Assembly: GCA_903926385.1 (NCBI GenBank)
Contig: CAIYIS010000059.1
Coordinates: 124,001 to 188,000, forward strand
Source of the DNA: an uncultured Bacteroidota bacterium
Lineage (GTDB): Bacteria > Bacteroidota > Bacteroidia > 2-12-FULL-35-15
Direction: 5' to 3'
DNA: 64,000 nucleotides
Position 1 is the stretch's first letter, and the number at the start of each line of letters is the position of its first letter. Positions 45,446 through 53,604 of the stretch are shown here, piece by piece. The position numbers and the translations under genes are program-made. The notes under the pieces are model-generated. The model did no database searches, was not told the origin of the DNA, and saw only the letters and a program-made list of their open reading frames with translations.

Positions 45446-46207
45446 ATGTTTTTTATTTTTTCCAAACTTCTTGTCTTTATTATCACTCCCCTGGTATGGA
45501 TAATAGTGCTGTTGCTGTTCTCTGTATTTTCGAAAAACGAAATCAGAAAACGGAAATGTTTGAAATGGGCATTGGGATTGACACTGTTTTGTACAAATCC
45601 ATTTATTTTTGATGAATGTGCACGGCTGTGGGAAATACCTGCTACTGGGTTTTCGGAACTAAAAAAATATGATGTGGGAATTATTCTGGGCGGGATGAGT
45701 GTGAATGACGAGAAGATGGACAGGGTTCAGTTTTACAGAGGAGTTGACCGAATGATACAAGCCATCGATTTGTATAAACGAGGTTATATAAAAAAAATAA
45801 TTTTTACAGGTGGTTCCGGCAGACTGTCGCATCCGGAGATGAAAGAAGGTGAATTGATAAAACCTTATATGATTAAAATGGGTGTGGCTCCTGAAGATTT
45901 ATGGATAGAAAATGAAAGTAAAAACACCAGAGAAAATGCTGTGTTTACTAAAACACTTATTGAAAAAGAAAAAATAACCGGAAATTTTTTAATCATTACT
46001 TCTGCGTTTCACATGCGAAGGGGAATGGGTTGTTTTAAGAAAGTAGGAATTGTGGCCGATCCATACAGTACTGACAGATATGCCGGCCCGAGAAGCTTTG
46101 AACTGGATAATTTAATTGTGCCTAATATTTCCGCTCTCAACGATTGGACAAATTTTATTCACGAAATGGTTGGCTTTATTACCTATAAAATTATGGGGTA
46201 TGCCTGA
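45446..46207 (+). CDS. YdcF/SanA-type DUF218 membrane protein
   Basis: 253 residues. Two N-terminal hydrophobic stretches (5-28 and about 38-55) precede a DUF218 domain: VGIILGGMSV (77-86), KKIIFTGGSGRLSHPEM, ENESKNTRENAVFTK and IITSAFHMRRGMGCFKK. Members of this family (SanA, ElyC, YdcF) are linked to envelope integrity, but their reaction is not established. The gene stands alone and converges on msrB across an inverted repeat. Confidence 0.9.
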   Translation: MFFIFSKLLVFIITPLVWIIVLLLFSVFSKNEIRKRKCLKWALGLTLFCTNPFIFDECARLWEIPATGFSELKKYDVGIILGGMSVNDEKMDRVQFYRGVDRMIQAIDLYKRGYIKKIIFTGGSGRLSHPEMKEGELIKPYMIKMGVAPEDLWIENESKNTRENAVFTKTLIEKEKITGNFLIITSAFHMRRGMGCFKKVGIVADPYSTDRYAGPRSFELDNLIVPNISALNDWTNFIHEMVGFITYKIMGYA

Positions 46208-46225
46208 GGTAAGTCTGCATATCAC

Positions 46226-46253
46226 CCTTGTCAGGTTTTAACTCCTGACAAGG
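46226..46253. repeat. Inverted repeat between convergent genes
   Basis: CCTTGTCAGG and CCTGACAAGG around an eight-base loop. There is no T run, so it is either a weak bidirectional terminator or one copy of a dispersed palindromic element; similar CTGTCAGG/CCTGACAG hairpins are, as far as I recall, common in this phylum. Confidence 0.6.
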
Positions 46254-46266
46254 ATAACGCATATTA

Positions 46267-46758
46267 TTATTTCTTAAAATCAATAGAAACAGAATTGATA
46301 CAATACCTCAATCCTGTAGGTGTGGGGCCATCGTCAAACACATGCCCCAGATGCCCGCCACATTTAGCACAAGTAATTTCTGTTCGTATCATTCCAGCTG
46401 AGAAGTCTTTTGTGTAAACTACCTTGGAAGAATCCACCACATCCGAAAAACTAGGCCAGCCGCAACCTGCATCAAATTTTTTGTCCGAACGAAACAACTC
46501 GGCTCCGCAAGCTGCACATACATAAATTCCGTTTTCGGTATGTTTGTAGTATTTTCCGGTAAACGGACGTTCTGTCCCTTTTTGCCTCAATACTTCATAC
46601 TGTTCGGGGCTTAATATTTTTTTCCATTCTTCTTCTGTTTTCACTACTTTGTCTTTTGTATTCATATTATTGGTTGGTTTAGAAAGGTTGTTGTTTTGAC
46701 TGTTGCCGCTGCATGCCGCAAAACTCAATGCTATTAAAAGCAAGGATATATTTCTCAT
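46267..46758 (-). CDS. msrB: Peptide-methionine (R)-S-oxide reductase MsrB, lipoprotein form
   Basis: Reduces the R form of methionine sulfoxide in oxidised proteins. The catalytic cysteine is in RYCINSVSI near the C terminus; zinc-binding pairs are CAAC and CAKC; the WPSF motif is present. The 163-residue protein has an N-terminal lipobox (SFAAC, Cys16) followed by an Asn/Ser-rich linker, so it should be exported and membrane-attached. A later Met (32) could start a cytosolic form, but the signal sequence is clear. Resolving reductant in the envelope is unknown; a DsbD-like protein is encoded 7 kb away. Confidence 0.93.
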   Translation of the reverse strand: MRNISLLLIALSFAACSGNSQNNNLSKPTNNMNTKDKVVKTEEEWKKILSPEQYEVLRQKGTERPFTGKYYKHTENGIYVCAACGAELFRSDKKFDAGCGWPSFSDVVDSSKVVYTKDFSAGMIRTEITCAKCGGHLGHVFDDGPTPTGLRYCINSVSIDFKK

Positions 46759-46858
46759 TGGTTGTTATGATTTGAATTGGTTGGTTGATACAATCAAAAA
46801 TTAATCCATAAATTTTTGGCATTCTATAATTTGCGAACTCTTCAACTCTCCATTTTTT

Positions 46859-48397
46859 TTAACCAGCCCATCCTTCTCTATCCAAACTACGGTATTGAAT
46901 AGCTTCAGCCAGATGATTGGTTTCTATATTTTCGCTGCCATCTAAATCTGCAATGGTTCTGGCTACTTTCAGAATTCGGTCGTAAGCACGTGCCGAAAGG
47001 CCAAGGCGCTCCATTGCTGTTTTTAAAAGTTCGGTTCCAGATTCGTTTATTTTACAAACCTCTCTCAATTTTTTTGAACTGATTTGTGCGTTGCAATAAA
47101 CTCCCTCTTTGTTGGCATATCGTTTTTCCTGTATTTCCCGAGCTTTTACTACACGCTGACGCACACTCACACTTTTTTCGGAAACACGTTCGGCTGATAA
47201 TTCATTAAACGAAACTGGTGTAACTTCCACATGTATGTCTATTCTGTCGAGCAAAGGCCCTGATATTTTGTTCAAATATTTTTGCACAATGCCGGGGGCA
47301 CATACACAATCTTTTTCGGGGTGGTTATAATATCCGCATGGGCAAGGATTCATCGAAGCCACCAACATAAAGCTTGCAGGATATTCAACCGAAAATTTAG
47401 CTCTCGAAATGGTAACAATGCGGTCTTCTAATGGCTGTCGCATCACTTCCAAAACCGTTCGTTTAAATTCGGGCAACTCGTCCAAAAACAAAACACCATT
47501 ATGAGAAAGCGAAATTTCTCCGGGTTGAGGTACACCCCCGCCTCCGACTAAAGCAACGTCACTAATGGTGTGATGAGGTGAACGAAACGGTCGGGTAGAA
47601 ATCAACCCTACGTTTTTTCCCATTTTTCCGGCCACACTGTGAATCTTGGTTGTTTCGAGGGCTTCGTGAAGATTCATGGGAGGTAAAATGGTAGGCAATC
47701 TTTTTGCAAGCATTGTTTTTCCGGCTCCCGGAGGCCCGATTAAAATAACATTGTGTCCGCCTGCTGCTGCTATTTCTAAAGCTCGTTTAATATTTTCTTG
47801 ACCTTTTACATCCGAAAAATCGAATTCTACTTCATTAATTTTTGAAAAGAATTCTTCACGAGTATTTACAATTGTTTGTTCTAATACCGCTTTCTCATTG
47901 AAGAAGTCAATCACTTCAGTAATGTTTTCCACTCCATACACCTCCAAACCGTTTACAATAGCGGCTTCTCTGGCATTCTGTTTTGGAAGTATAATGCCTT
48001 TAAACTTTTCCTCTCTGGCCTGAATGGCAATGGGCAAAACACCTTTAATGGGTTGCAGTCCGCCATCCAGCGATAGTTCTCCCATAATAATATAATCACC
48101 CACATGGTCGGCTTTAATTTGTTCGGAAGCAGCCAGAATACCCACAGCAATGGTTAAATCGTAAGCCGAACCTTCTTTGCGAATATCGGCAGGAGCCATA
48201 TTAATAACAATGCTTTTGCCCGGCATTTTGTAGTGATTATTTCTCAAGGCAGCATCTATTCTTTTTTCACTTTCCTTTACTGCATTATCGGGTAATCCAA
48301 CGAGAAAAAAATTTACACCGGGAGTAATATTGGTTTCTACCGTTACTGTGGTGGCTGTTATTCCATAAACAGCGCTTCCGTATGTTTTTACTAACAT
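46859..48397 (-). CDS. comM: YifB/ComM-type Mg-chelatase-like AAA+ ATPase
   Basis: 512 residues: an N-terminal Lon-protease-like ChlI domain (1-170), AAA+ core with Walker [15 protein letters not shown] (about 219-232) and Walker B-type [10 protein letters not shown] (near 304), a cysteine cluster ([15 protein letters not shown], about 352-366) and a C-terminal Mg-chelatase helical domain. ComM in other bacteria is a helicase that promotes branch migration during natural transformation; whether this organism is competent is unknown. The promoter lies in a segment that is duplicated 680 bases away. Confidence 0.9.
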   Translation of the reverse strand: MLVKTYGSAVYGITATTVTVETNITPGVNFFLVGLPDNAVKESEKRIDAALRNNHYKMPGKSIVINMAPADIRKEGSAYDLTIAVGILAASEQIKADHVGDYIIMGELSLDGGLQPIKGVLPIAIQAREEKFKGIILPKQNAREAAIVNGLEVYGVENITEVIDFFNEKAVLEQTIVNTREEFFSKINEVEFDFSDVKGQENIKRALEIAAAGGHNVILIGPPGAGKTMLAKRLPTILPPMNLHEALETTKIHSVAGKMGKNVGLISTRPFRSPHHTISDVALVGGGGVPQPGEISLSHNGVLFLDELPEFKRTVLEVMRQPLEDRIVTISRAKFSVEYPASFMLVASMNPCPCGYYNHPEKDCVCAPGIVQKYLNKISGPLLDRIDIHVEVTPVSFNELSAERVSEKSVSVRQRVVKAREIQEKRYANKEGVYCNAQISSKKLREVCKINESGTELLKTAMERLGLSARAYDRILKVARTIADLDGSENIETNHLAEAIQYRSLDREGWAG

Positions 48398-48407
48398 AAT
48401 TATTCTG

Positions 48408-48542
48408 TTTTTAAAAAGAGAGACTACGAAAGTACAAAATATCTAATAATTGCATCTTTAATTTCAGGGTTTATCGTTTATTTTTTTTAAGTTAATAGGG
48501 ATAAAAAAATTCTACTTCAGTCTCTCAATTTAAATTTAAACA
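48408..48542. repeat. Direct repeat copy 1 of the comM/T9SS gene divergent promoter
   Basis: About 135 bases closely similar to 49091-49229, including an identical stretch around TTTCAGGGTTTATCGTTTA and the GTTAATAG-GATAAAAAA block. Copy 1 lacks the start codon context that copy 2 provides. Confidence 0.8.
48427..48434 (-). promoter_or_regulatory. -7 box for comM
   Basis: TACTTTCG on the minus strand (TAnnTTCG form), 30 bases before the start. It lies within duplicated copy 1; in copy 2 the matching site is altered by one base. Confidence 0.5.
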
Positions 48543-48591
48543 AATTAAAAACCCACAACAGATTAAATTTACAACAGTTATATTTTTCAAG

Positions 48592-48824
48592 ACAACTCCC
48601 CGAATCATTTTTACAACTCCCCCATTCCTTTTTACAACTCCCCCGAAGCTTGTTTTTAACTCCCCCGAACCTTCTTACAACTTCCCCTAACCTTCTTACA
48701 ACTCACCCGACCATTTTTACAACTACCCGAATCGTTTTACCAACTCCCCCGAAGTGTGTTTTTAGTTCCCCCGAACATTTTTACAACTGCCCGAATCATT
48801 CTAACAACTCCCCCGAACATCATT
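48592..48824. repeat. Degenerate 21-bp tandem array B
   Basis: Eleven tandem units, eight of exactly 21 bases and the others 20, 22 and 23. Unit pattern: ACAACTCCCCCGAA, two or three variable bases, then about five T. Unit starts: 48592, 48613, 48634, 48656, 48677, 48698, 48719, 48739, 48762, 48783, 48804. The sequence is strongly pyrimidine-rich on the plus strand. A frame through it has no usable start and merely reads heptads of Thr, Pro and Asn; I do not call a gene. Confidence 0.88.
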
Positions 48825-48871
48825 ATAGTCGAATTAATATATTGTGAAACTTTAAAATAGGTTGGAAAGTA

Positions 48872-48907
48872 AAAATCCGGTTGCGAAAAGTTTCGCAGCC
48901 GGATTTT
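48872..48907. terminator. Long hairpin after array B
   Basis: A 17-bp stem (48872-48888 with 48891-48907, one G-U pair) with a two-base loop, followed on the plus strand by AT-rich sequence but not by a long T run. It could terminate a transcript through the array, or be another palindromic element. Confidence 0.6.
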
Positions 48908-49090
48908 AAAATATATGGTAATGTAAAAAGACTATCTAATAAAAGTAATATATTTACGGAAATGCGGGTTTCGGAGGGTTAGCAGTATGTAAGCGTATTT
49001 TTGAGAACAAGGTAATTTGTTTTTCAAAAACCAAGTAACAAAATTGGGAAATAAAAAGCAAATTGTTTTTTAGGAAATTTTTGGAGCTAT
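48908..49090. other. Remainder of the comM/T9SS intergenic region
   Basis: AT-rich, no gene and no repeat structure that I can see between the hairpin and duplicated copy 2. Confidence 0.5.
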
Positions 49091-49229
49091 TTATAAAAGG
49101 GAGACTAGGAAAGTAAAAAATAGCTGAGAAAGGTGTCTTAATTTTCAGGGTTTATCGTTTATTTTTTTTAAAAGTTAATAGAGATAAAAAATAATACTAC
49201 TTTAGTCGCTCAAATTAAAAACTTAAACA
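49091..49229. repeat. Direct repeat copy 2, leader of the Omp28-like gene
   Basis: Partner of 48408-48542. It ends directly at the ATG at 49232 and holds a possible -7 box (TACTTTAG at 49197-49204, one or two bases off the consensus) for that gene. Confidence 0.8.
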
Positions 49230-49231
49230 GA

Positions 49232-51280
49232 ATGAAAAAAATAATTACACTATCGCTTGCGCTTATTGCTTGCAATGCATTAACCAAGGCACAAACATTT
49301 TCTGAAGATTTCGAAGCCTACACAGTGGGTTCGGCTTTAGGGCCACAATCGCCTAACTGGACAGTATGGAGCGGCACTGCAGGAGAGGGAGGTACAACCG
49401 ACCCATTGGTTGCCAGTACCGACAACCATACTACAGGAGGTTCTAAATCCATTCACTTTAGTTCGACCGCCTCAACAGGTGGACCCAATGATTGTGTATT
49501 ACCATTTGGAGGAACACCACTTACAACAGGACAATTTACCTTCAGTGCATGGTTCAAAATACCTACCGGAAAGGATGCTTACTTTAACTTTCAGGGAGGC
49601 TCACCACCTTACACTGGTACTACAATGTACACATTGGATTTGTGGATGAATAGTGACGGAAGTTTGGTAATTCAGAATTCGGGAACTCCGGTTTTGACCA
49701 CTACTCATCCTTTTGGCTCATGGTTTCAGTTAACTATAGATGCTAACCTTAACACAAACGATTGGAATTTGTTGATTAACGGAACATCGATGGGAACATG
49801 GACCAATGCTATCGACCAAGTAGGAGGCATTGATATTTATCCTGCTGATGCAACTGCAAGCTTTTGGTTAGACGATGTTTCTTACAACATTGTTCCTTAT
49901 ACATTGCCTGCATTGAACGGAGCAGTAACCAATTTAGTTGTTTCGAACGGATTGGTGAGTCAAGTTAGAACACCTAATGTAACTATTAGAAATCTTGGAG
50001 TAGATACCATTACTTCGTTCGATTTGGGTATAGTTGCTAACGGAACACCGTCTAATCAAACTGTATCAGGTGTAAGCATACCATCCTTGGCAACCTACAC
50101 AGTTACGGCATCATCTCCGGTTACGTTAATAAACGGAGTAAATACTTTTTCTACCACCATTAGTAATGTGAATGGTTTGGGAGCAGATGGAGATTTAACT
50201 GATGACAGTAAAACTTTAACTTTAACACCACATGTGGCTGCACCCGGAAAAATGGTAGTGGGTGAAGAAGCAACGGGAACATGGTGCCAATGGTGTCCGA
50301 GAGGAGCTGTATATATGGATATGATGCATAATAAATATGATGGATATTTTGCTGGTATTGCAGTTCACAATGGCGATGTAATGACAAACACTATGTATGA
50401 TGCAGGAATGGGTGGACTTATCCAAGGTTATCCAACTGCTTTGGTTGACCGTTTACCAGGATTAGATCCATCGGCTATGGAAACAGATTTCTTAACCCGT
50501 ATTCAGGTTGCTCCAAAAGAATTTATTGTTAACGGTGCCACTTACAATGCATCCACACATGTACTAAATGTTTCGGTTACCAGCACTATTCAACAAAATA
50601 TTACCGGAAACTACACCATAGCTTGTGTTATTACAGAAGACAGTGTTCATGGTACTGCTTCGGGATACAATCAGGCGAATGCATATTCCGGAGGTGGCTC
50701 GGGAGTTATGGGAGGTTTTGAACTATTAGGAAACCCTGTTCCTGCTGCTCAAATGCACTATAACCATGTGGCACGTATTATTAAACCAAGCTTTACAGGA
50801 CAGTATCAAGCTTTTGGAGCTTCAGCAAACACTGGTCAGGTGTTTACATGGAATTTTATTGACACGCTCAATGCAAGTTGGAATAGCAATAAAATTAACA
50901 TCATCGGAATGGTGATGGATCCAACTGGTAAAATTGATAATGCCGCTACTACTACCATTGCACAGGCAGTTACTAACGGTTATGTTTCGGGAACTTTGGC
51001 TACAGGAATAACTGAAGTAAATCAGGCAGACGCTACCGTAAGTTTATCGCCAAACCCTGCAAACGAGAATTCAAATATCTTCTTAAACCTTGTTACTGAA
51101 TCAACCGTTCAGGTTGCTATTTACAATGTAGCTGGTGAGTTGGTAGCTAATAAAGATTACGGAAGACTTTCAGGAGGTATGATGTTGCCTATTGAATCTT
51201 CTAAATTTGCTGCAGGTATTTATTTTGTTAATGTTACTATTGATGGTAAATCGTCAATGCACAAATTAGTGAAACAATAA
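49232..51280 (+). CDS. Secreted Omp28-related protein with thioredoxin-like motif and T9SS type A sorting domain
   Basis: 682 residues. Signal peptide to residue 21 (CNALTKAQ); a LamG/concanavalin-like domain (22-215, with FSEDFEAYTVG and SFWLDDVSYN); a CARDB-like Ig domain (222-335); an Omp28-related domain (340-580) whose start carries a thioredoxin-like CQWC motif (Cys352/Cys355 in TGTWCQWCPRGA); and a type A sorting domain (about 595-682, VSLSPNPANENSN, AAGIYFVNVTIDGKS). The CxxC could allow redox or metal chemistry outside the cell, which is inference. It is downstream of array B and followed by a strong terminator. Confidence 0.9.
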   Translation: MKKIITLSLALIACNALTKAQTFSEDFEAYTVGSALGPQSPNWTVWSGTAGEGGTTDPLVASTDNHTTGGSKSIHFSSTASTGGPNDCVLPFGGTPLTTGQFTFSAWFKIPTGKDAYFNFQGGSPPYTGTTMYTLDLWMNSDGSLVIQNSGTPVLTTTHPFGSWFQLTIDANLNTNDWNLLINGTSMGTWTNAIDQVGGIDIYPADATASFWLDDVSYNIVPYTLPALNGAVTNLVVSNGLVSQVRTPNVTIRNLGVDTITSFDLGIVANGTPSNQTVSGVSIPSLATYTVTASSPVTLINGVNTFSTTISNVNGLGADGDLTDDSKTLTLTPHVAAPGKMVVGEEATGTWCQWCPRGAVYMDMMHNKYDGYFAGIAVHNGDVMTNTMYDAGMGGLIQGYPTALVDRLPGLDPSAMETDFLTRIQVAPKEFIVNGATYNASTHVLNVSVTSTIQQNITGNYTIACVITEDSVHGTASGYNQANAYSGGGSGVMGGFELLGNPVPAAQMHYNHVARIIKPSFTGQYQAFGASANTGQVFTWNFIDTLNASWNSNKINIIGMVMDPTGKIDNAATTTIAQAVTNGYVSGTLATGITEVNQADATVSLSPNPANENSNIFLNLVTESTVQVAIYNVAGELVANKDYGRLSGGMMLPIESSKFAAGIYFVNVTIDGKSSMHKLVKQ

Positions 51281-51320
51281 ATTAAAGCGAATAGCCAATA
51301 GAGATTGGTTAATAGGTAAG

Positions 51321-51357
51321 AAAAGCCCCGATATGAATGTTCATATCGGGGCTTTTT
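51321..51357. terminator. Strong bidirectional terminator
   Basis: Sixteen-base-pair perfect stem (51321-51336 with 51341-51356) and a four-base loop, with T runs on both strands; it serves the Omp28-like gene and gmhA. Confidence 0.92.
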
Positions 51358-51384
51358 ATTTTTACGTTTGTGAGTGAATTGTTG

Positions 51385-51957
51385 TTATAAATTCTCTTCC
51401 ACAAAATGGATGAGAGAATGAATAACTTTAATATGTATTTCCTGAGCGCGGTCGGCATATTTAGAGTGAGGAGCGCGAATTTCTATATCGCAAAGCTTGG
51501 CCATTTTCCCTCCATCTTTTCCGGTAAGTCCTATCACAGTTATTCCTTTTTGTTTGGCAGCAGCTATGGCATTAATAACATTGGCGCTGTTTCCGCTTGT
51601 GGAGATGGCCAAAAGCACATCTCCTTTGTTCCCGATAGCTTCTACATAGCGCGAAAATATTTTATCAAATCCATAATCATTGCCCACACAGGTAATATGA
51701 GATGCATCCGAAATAGAAACTGCCGGTAAGGCTTTACGGTTTTCTCTGAATCGTCCGCTGAGTTCTTCGGCAAAATGCATAGCATCGCACATAGAACCAC
51801 CATTGCCGCACGACATCACTTTTTTTCCTTTCTTTAAGGCGCTCACCAATGCTTTGCCTGCCTTTTCAATAGCCGCAATGTTTTTATCTTCTGCAATAAA
51901 TTGTGCGAGTATTTGCTGTGCTTCTTTCAGGTTGTTTTCTATCAACGATTTTTTCAT
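51385..51957 (-). CDS. gmhA: Sedoheptulose-7-phosphate isomerase (SIS domain)
   Basis: GmhA converts sedoheptulose 7-phosphate to D-glycero-D-manno-heptose 7-phosphate, first step to ADP-heptose for lipopolysaccharide core. 190 residues, normal length: SIS-fold phosphate loop [17 protein letters not shown] (about residues 50-66), the [13 protein letters not shown] segment, and [13 protein letters not shown] (about 118-130). Other heptose genes are not in the window. The acyltransferase gene upstream has its own promoter, so the two may be separate units. Confidence 0.94.
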   Translation of the reverse strand: MKKSLIENNLKEAQQILAQFIAEDKNIAAIEKAGKALVSALKKGKKVMSCGNGGSMCDAMHFAEELSGRFRENRKALPAVSISDASHITCVGNDYGFDKIFSRYVEAIGNKGDVLLAISTSGNSANVINAIAAAKQKGITVIGLTGKDGGKMAKLCDIEIRAPHSKYADRAQEIHIKVIHSLIHFVEENL

Positions 51958-51979
51958 CTGTAAAAATAAATTAGTGACG

Positions 51980-51987
51980 CGAAAGTA
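51980..51987 (-). promoter_or_regulatory. -7 box for gmhA
   Basis: TACTTTCG on the minus strand (TAnnTTCG form), 22 bases before the start. Confidence 0.5.
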
Positions 51988-52052
51988 AATAAAATTTTGG
52001 CCATCTGTGTTCGATGTTTTACTTTATCATCATAATGCATCGCTTGCTTAAA

Positions 52053-53138
52053 TCAGTCTGCTTGCTTTAAATAGTTGTATTGAAAATGTTTTTTTAAAGA
52101 ATATATTGGTTTTTCGATAATGTAAAAACTTAACGAAGCCAACGAGAGTAGCAATAAAATATCGAATGTATAAACTGTCGGCAATACCGAAATGGTAAGG
52201 CCTGTAACGCGCAGCAAATAGTTTCGTAAATCGGGAACGAGTAAATGATAAACATACAATCCATATCCTATTTTACCAATGTATAAAGTAATTTTGTTTT
52301 GGATTAGAATAGTGAGAACACTCGGCTTTCGGTTTTCGGACGAAGCATAAAAAACAATACCCAAGCTAAAAATTGCAGCAGAAGGTATAATAACATGCAT
52401 CAATGTTTTTCCGGTGAAATACATAAACGAAGGCAAGGGTAGATAAACATAAAGCAGAAAAGCCAGAAGAGTTATGGTTTTTAAATAAGGTATGGTAATG
52501 TTCTTCATTTTAAAATAGGCCAACAAAACACCTAAAGCCAATGCATCGAAACTGGAAAATGTGAAGATGGCATAAAACTCTTGTTTGTACAAATAAAGCA
52601 CAGTGCGGCAAACAATACCTAAGATGCCAACCCACACAACAGCATAAACGGTTAATCTTTTTGGAATAAAAAATATGATAAAGGGAAAGAGAATAATAAA
52701 ATGTTCTTCTACAGACAATGTCCAGAGATGAGACAAAGGCCATATCCATCCATGAAAAAAAATATAAATATTGGCCCCATACAAAAGTAACCAGGGGTAC
52801 AAATCAGTTATGAAACCCGGAAAACGAATAAGGAGTAAAAACAGAATGAGCAAATAATAGATAGGAAATATGCGGAGTATTCTGCGCATGTAAAACACTT
52901 TTAAGAAATGATCTGCAGAAGATTCGGGATGGGCATCGTATTGCGCTTTTTCGTTAAGTAATATGGAGCCGATAAGAAAACCGCTTAATACAAAAAAATA
53001 ATTTATACCCCAAGTACCAGCCCACCTTATCCAATATTCCATGCTATTACCGGCTACTTGCCAATGAACCATTACTACAAACATAATAGCATAAGCCCGC
53101 AATCCTTCCAATTGAGGAAAAAATTTAGAAGTAGGCAT
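52053..53138 (-). CDS. Acyltransferase 3 (OafA/YrhL-type) membrane protein
   Basis: I place the start at 53138 (361 residues, MPTSKFFPQLEGLRAYAI): this matches the family N terminus, and a perfect -7 box lies inside the longer frame that would start at 53252. About ten membrane helices; the family motifs are the opening EGLRAYAI, the conserved histidine in VVMVHWQVAG, FVLSGFLIG (about residue 52), and LWTLSVEEHFI (near 140). These proteins O-acylate sugars of surface polysaccharides or peptidoglycan; the substrate cannot be read. Proximity to gmhA hints at surface glycans. Confidence 0.88.
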   Translation of the reverse strand: MPTSKFFPQLEGLRAYAIMFVVMVHWQVAGNSMEYWIRWAGTWGINYFFVLSGFLIGSILLNEKAQYDAHPESSADHFLKVFYMRRILRIFPIYYLLILFLLLIRFPGFITDLYPWLLLYGANIYIFFHGWIWPLSHLWTLSVEEHFIILFPFIIFFIPKRLTVYAVVWVGILGIVCRTVLYLYKQEFYAIFTFSSFDALALGVLLAYFKMKNITIPYLKTITLLAFLLYVYLPLPSFMYFTGKTLMHVIIPSAAIFSLGIVFYASSENRKPSVLTILIQNKITLYIGKIGYGLYVYHLLVPDLRNYLLRVTGLTISVLPTVYTFDILLLLSLASLSFYIIEKPIYSLKKHFQYNYLKQAD

Positions 53139-53192
53139 CTTGGCTGTTAATGAATTCAAATGGTGATTCTTTTTTCGAAAGATTTGTAAGGG

Positions 53193-53200
53193 CAAATGTA
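53193..53200 (-). promoter_or_regulatory. -7 box for the acyltransferase gene, decides its start
   Basis: TACATTTG on the minus strand, a perfect TAnnTTTG, 54 bases upstream of the ATG at 53138 and within the longer open frame. Confidence 0.55.
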
Positions 53201-53546
53201 TGCTATTTATTATTGATATTTTTTGGCAAATAAAACTCACCGATAACAACAAAGATGTCCTTTTATTAAAGAAAAGAAGTGTATTTGAATAACGAAAAAT
53301 GACAATGAAGAAAATTTGGCAATTAAAAAAGGCAACTCTGGTCAGAATGGAGTAGGAATTTTGGCATCTTTTGTTTTAGCAAAGTCAAGTTAAGAAAAAA
53401 AGTTCATTTTCACGTTTTCCCAAACAAGAAAAATGCGCAAACTATTTCAATCAAATGAAAATCAAGACTAATGGAAGAAAAATAGTTTGCAAATTAGCAA
53501 CCATAATTGAAATCTTAAGAGCTTTTATCTTGATTGATAGTAAAAA

Positions 53547-53582
53547 CAAAAAACTCCGAACAGAAATGTTCCGAGTTTTTTT
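53547..53582 (-). terminator. Terminator of the pabB-tilS-dsbD operon
   Basis: ACTCCGAACA/TGTTCCGAGT stem with one C-C mismatch, extended by A-T pairs, four-base loop, T run on the minus strand. Confidence 0.8.
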
Positions 53583-53604
53583 ATAAAGATGATTTAATAC
53601 AGTT

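Larger units (their letters stand above)
53139..53604. other. Intergenic region between the acyltransferase and dsbD genes
   Basis: AT-rich with no supported gene. It holds the acyltransferase promoter (53193) and the dsbD terminator (53547-53582). Confidence 0.6.

Noticed and set aside
48650-48847. A 65-codon open frame through array B
   Set aside because: TTG start inside a repeat, no ribosome-binding site, and a low-complexity heptad product; a by-product of a period divisible by three.
53139-53252. N-terminal extension of the acyltransferase
   Set aside because: The family begins near MPTSKFFPQLEGLRAYA, and a perfect -7 box lies inside the extension.
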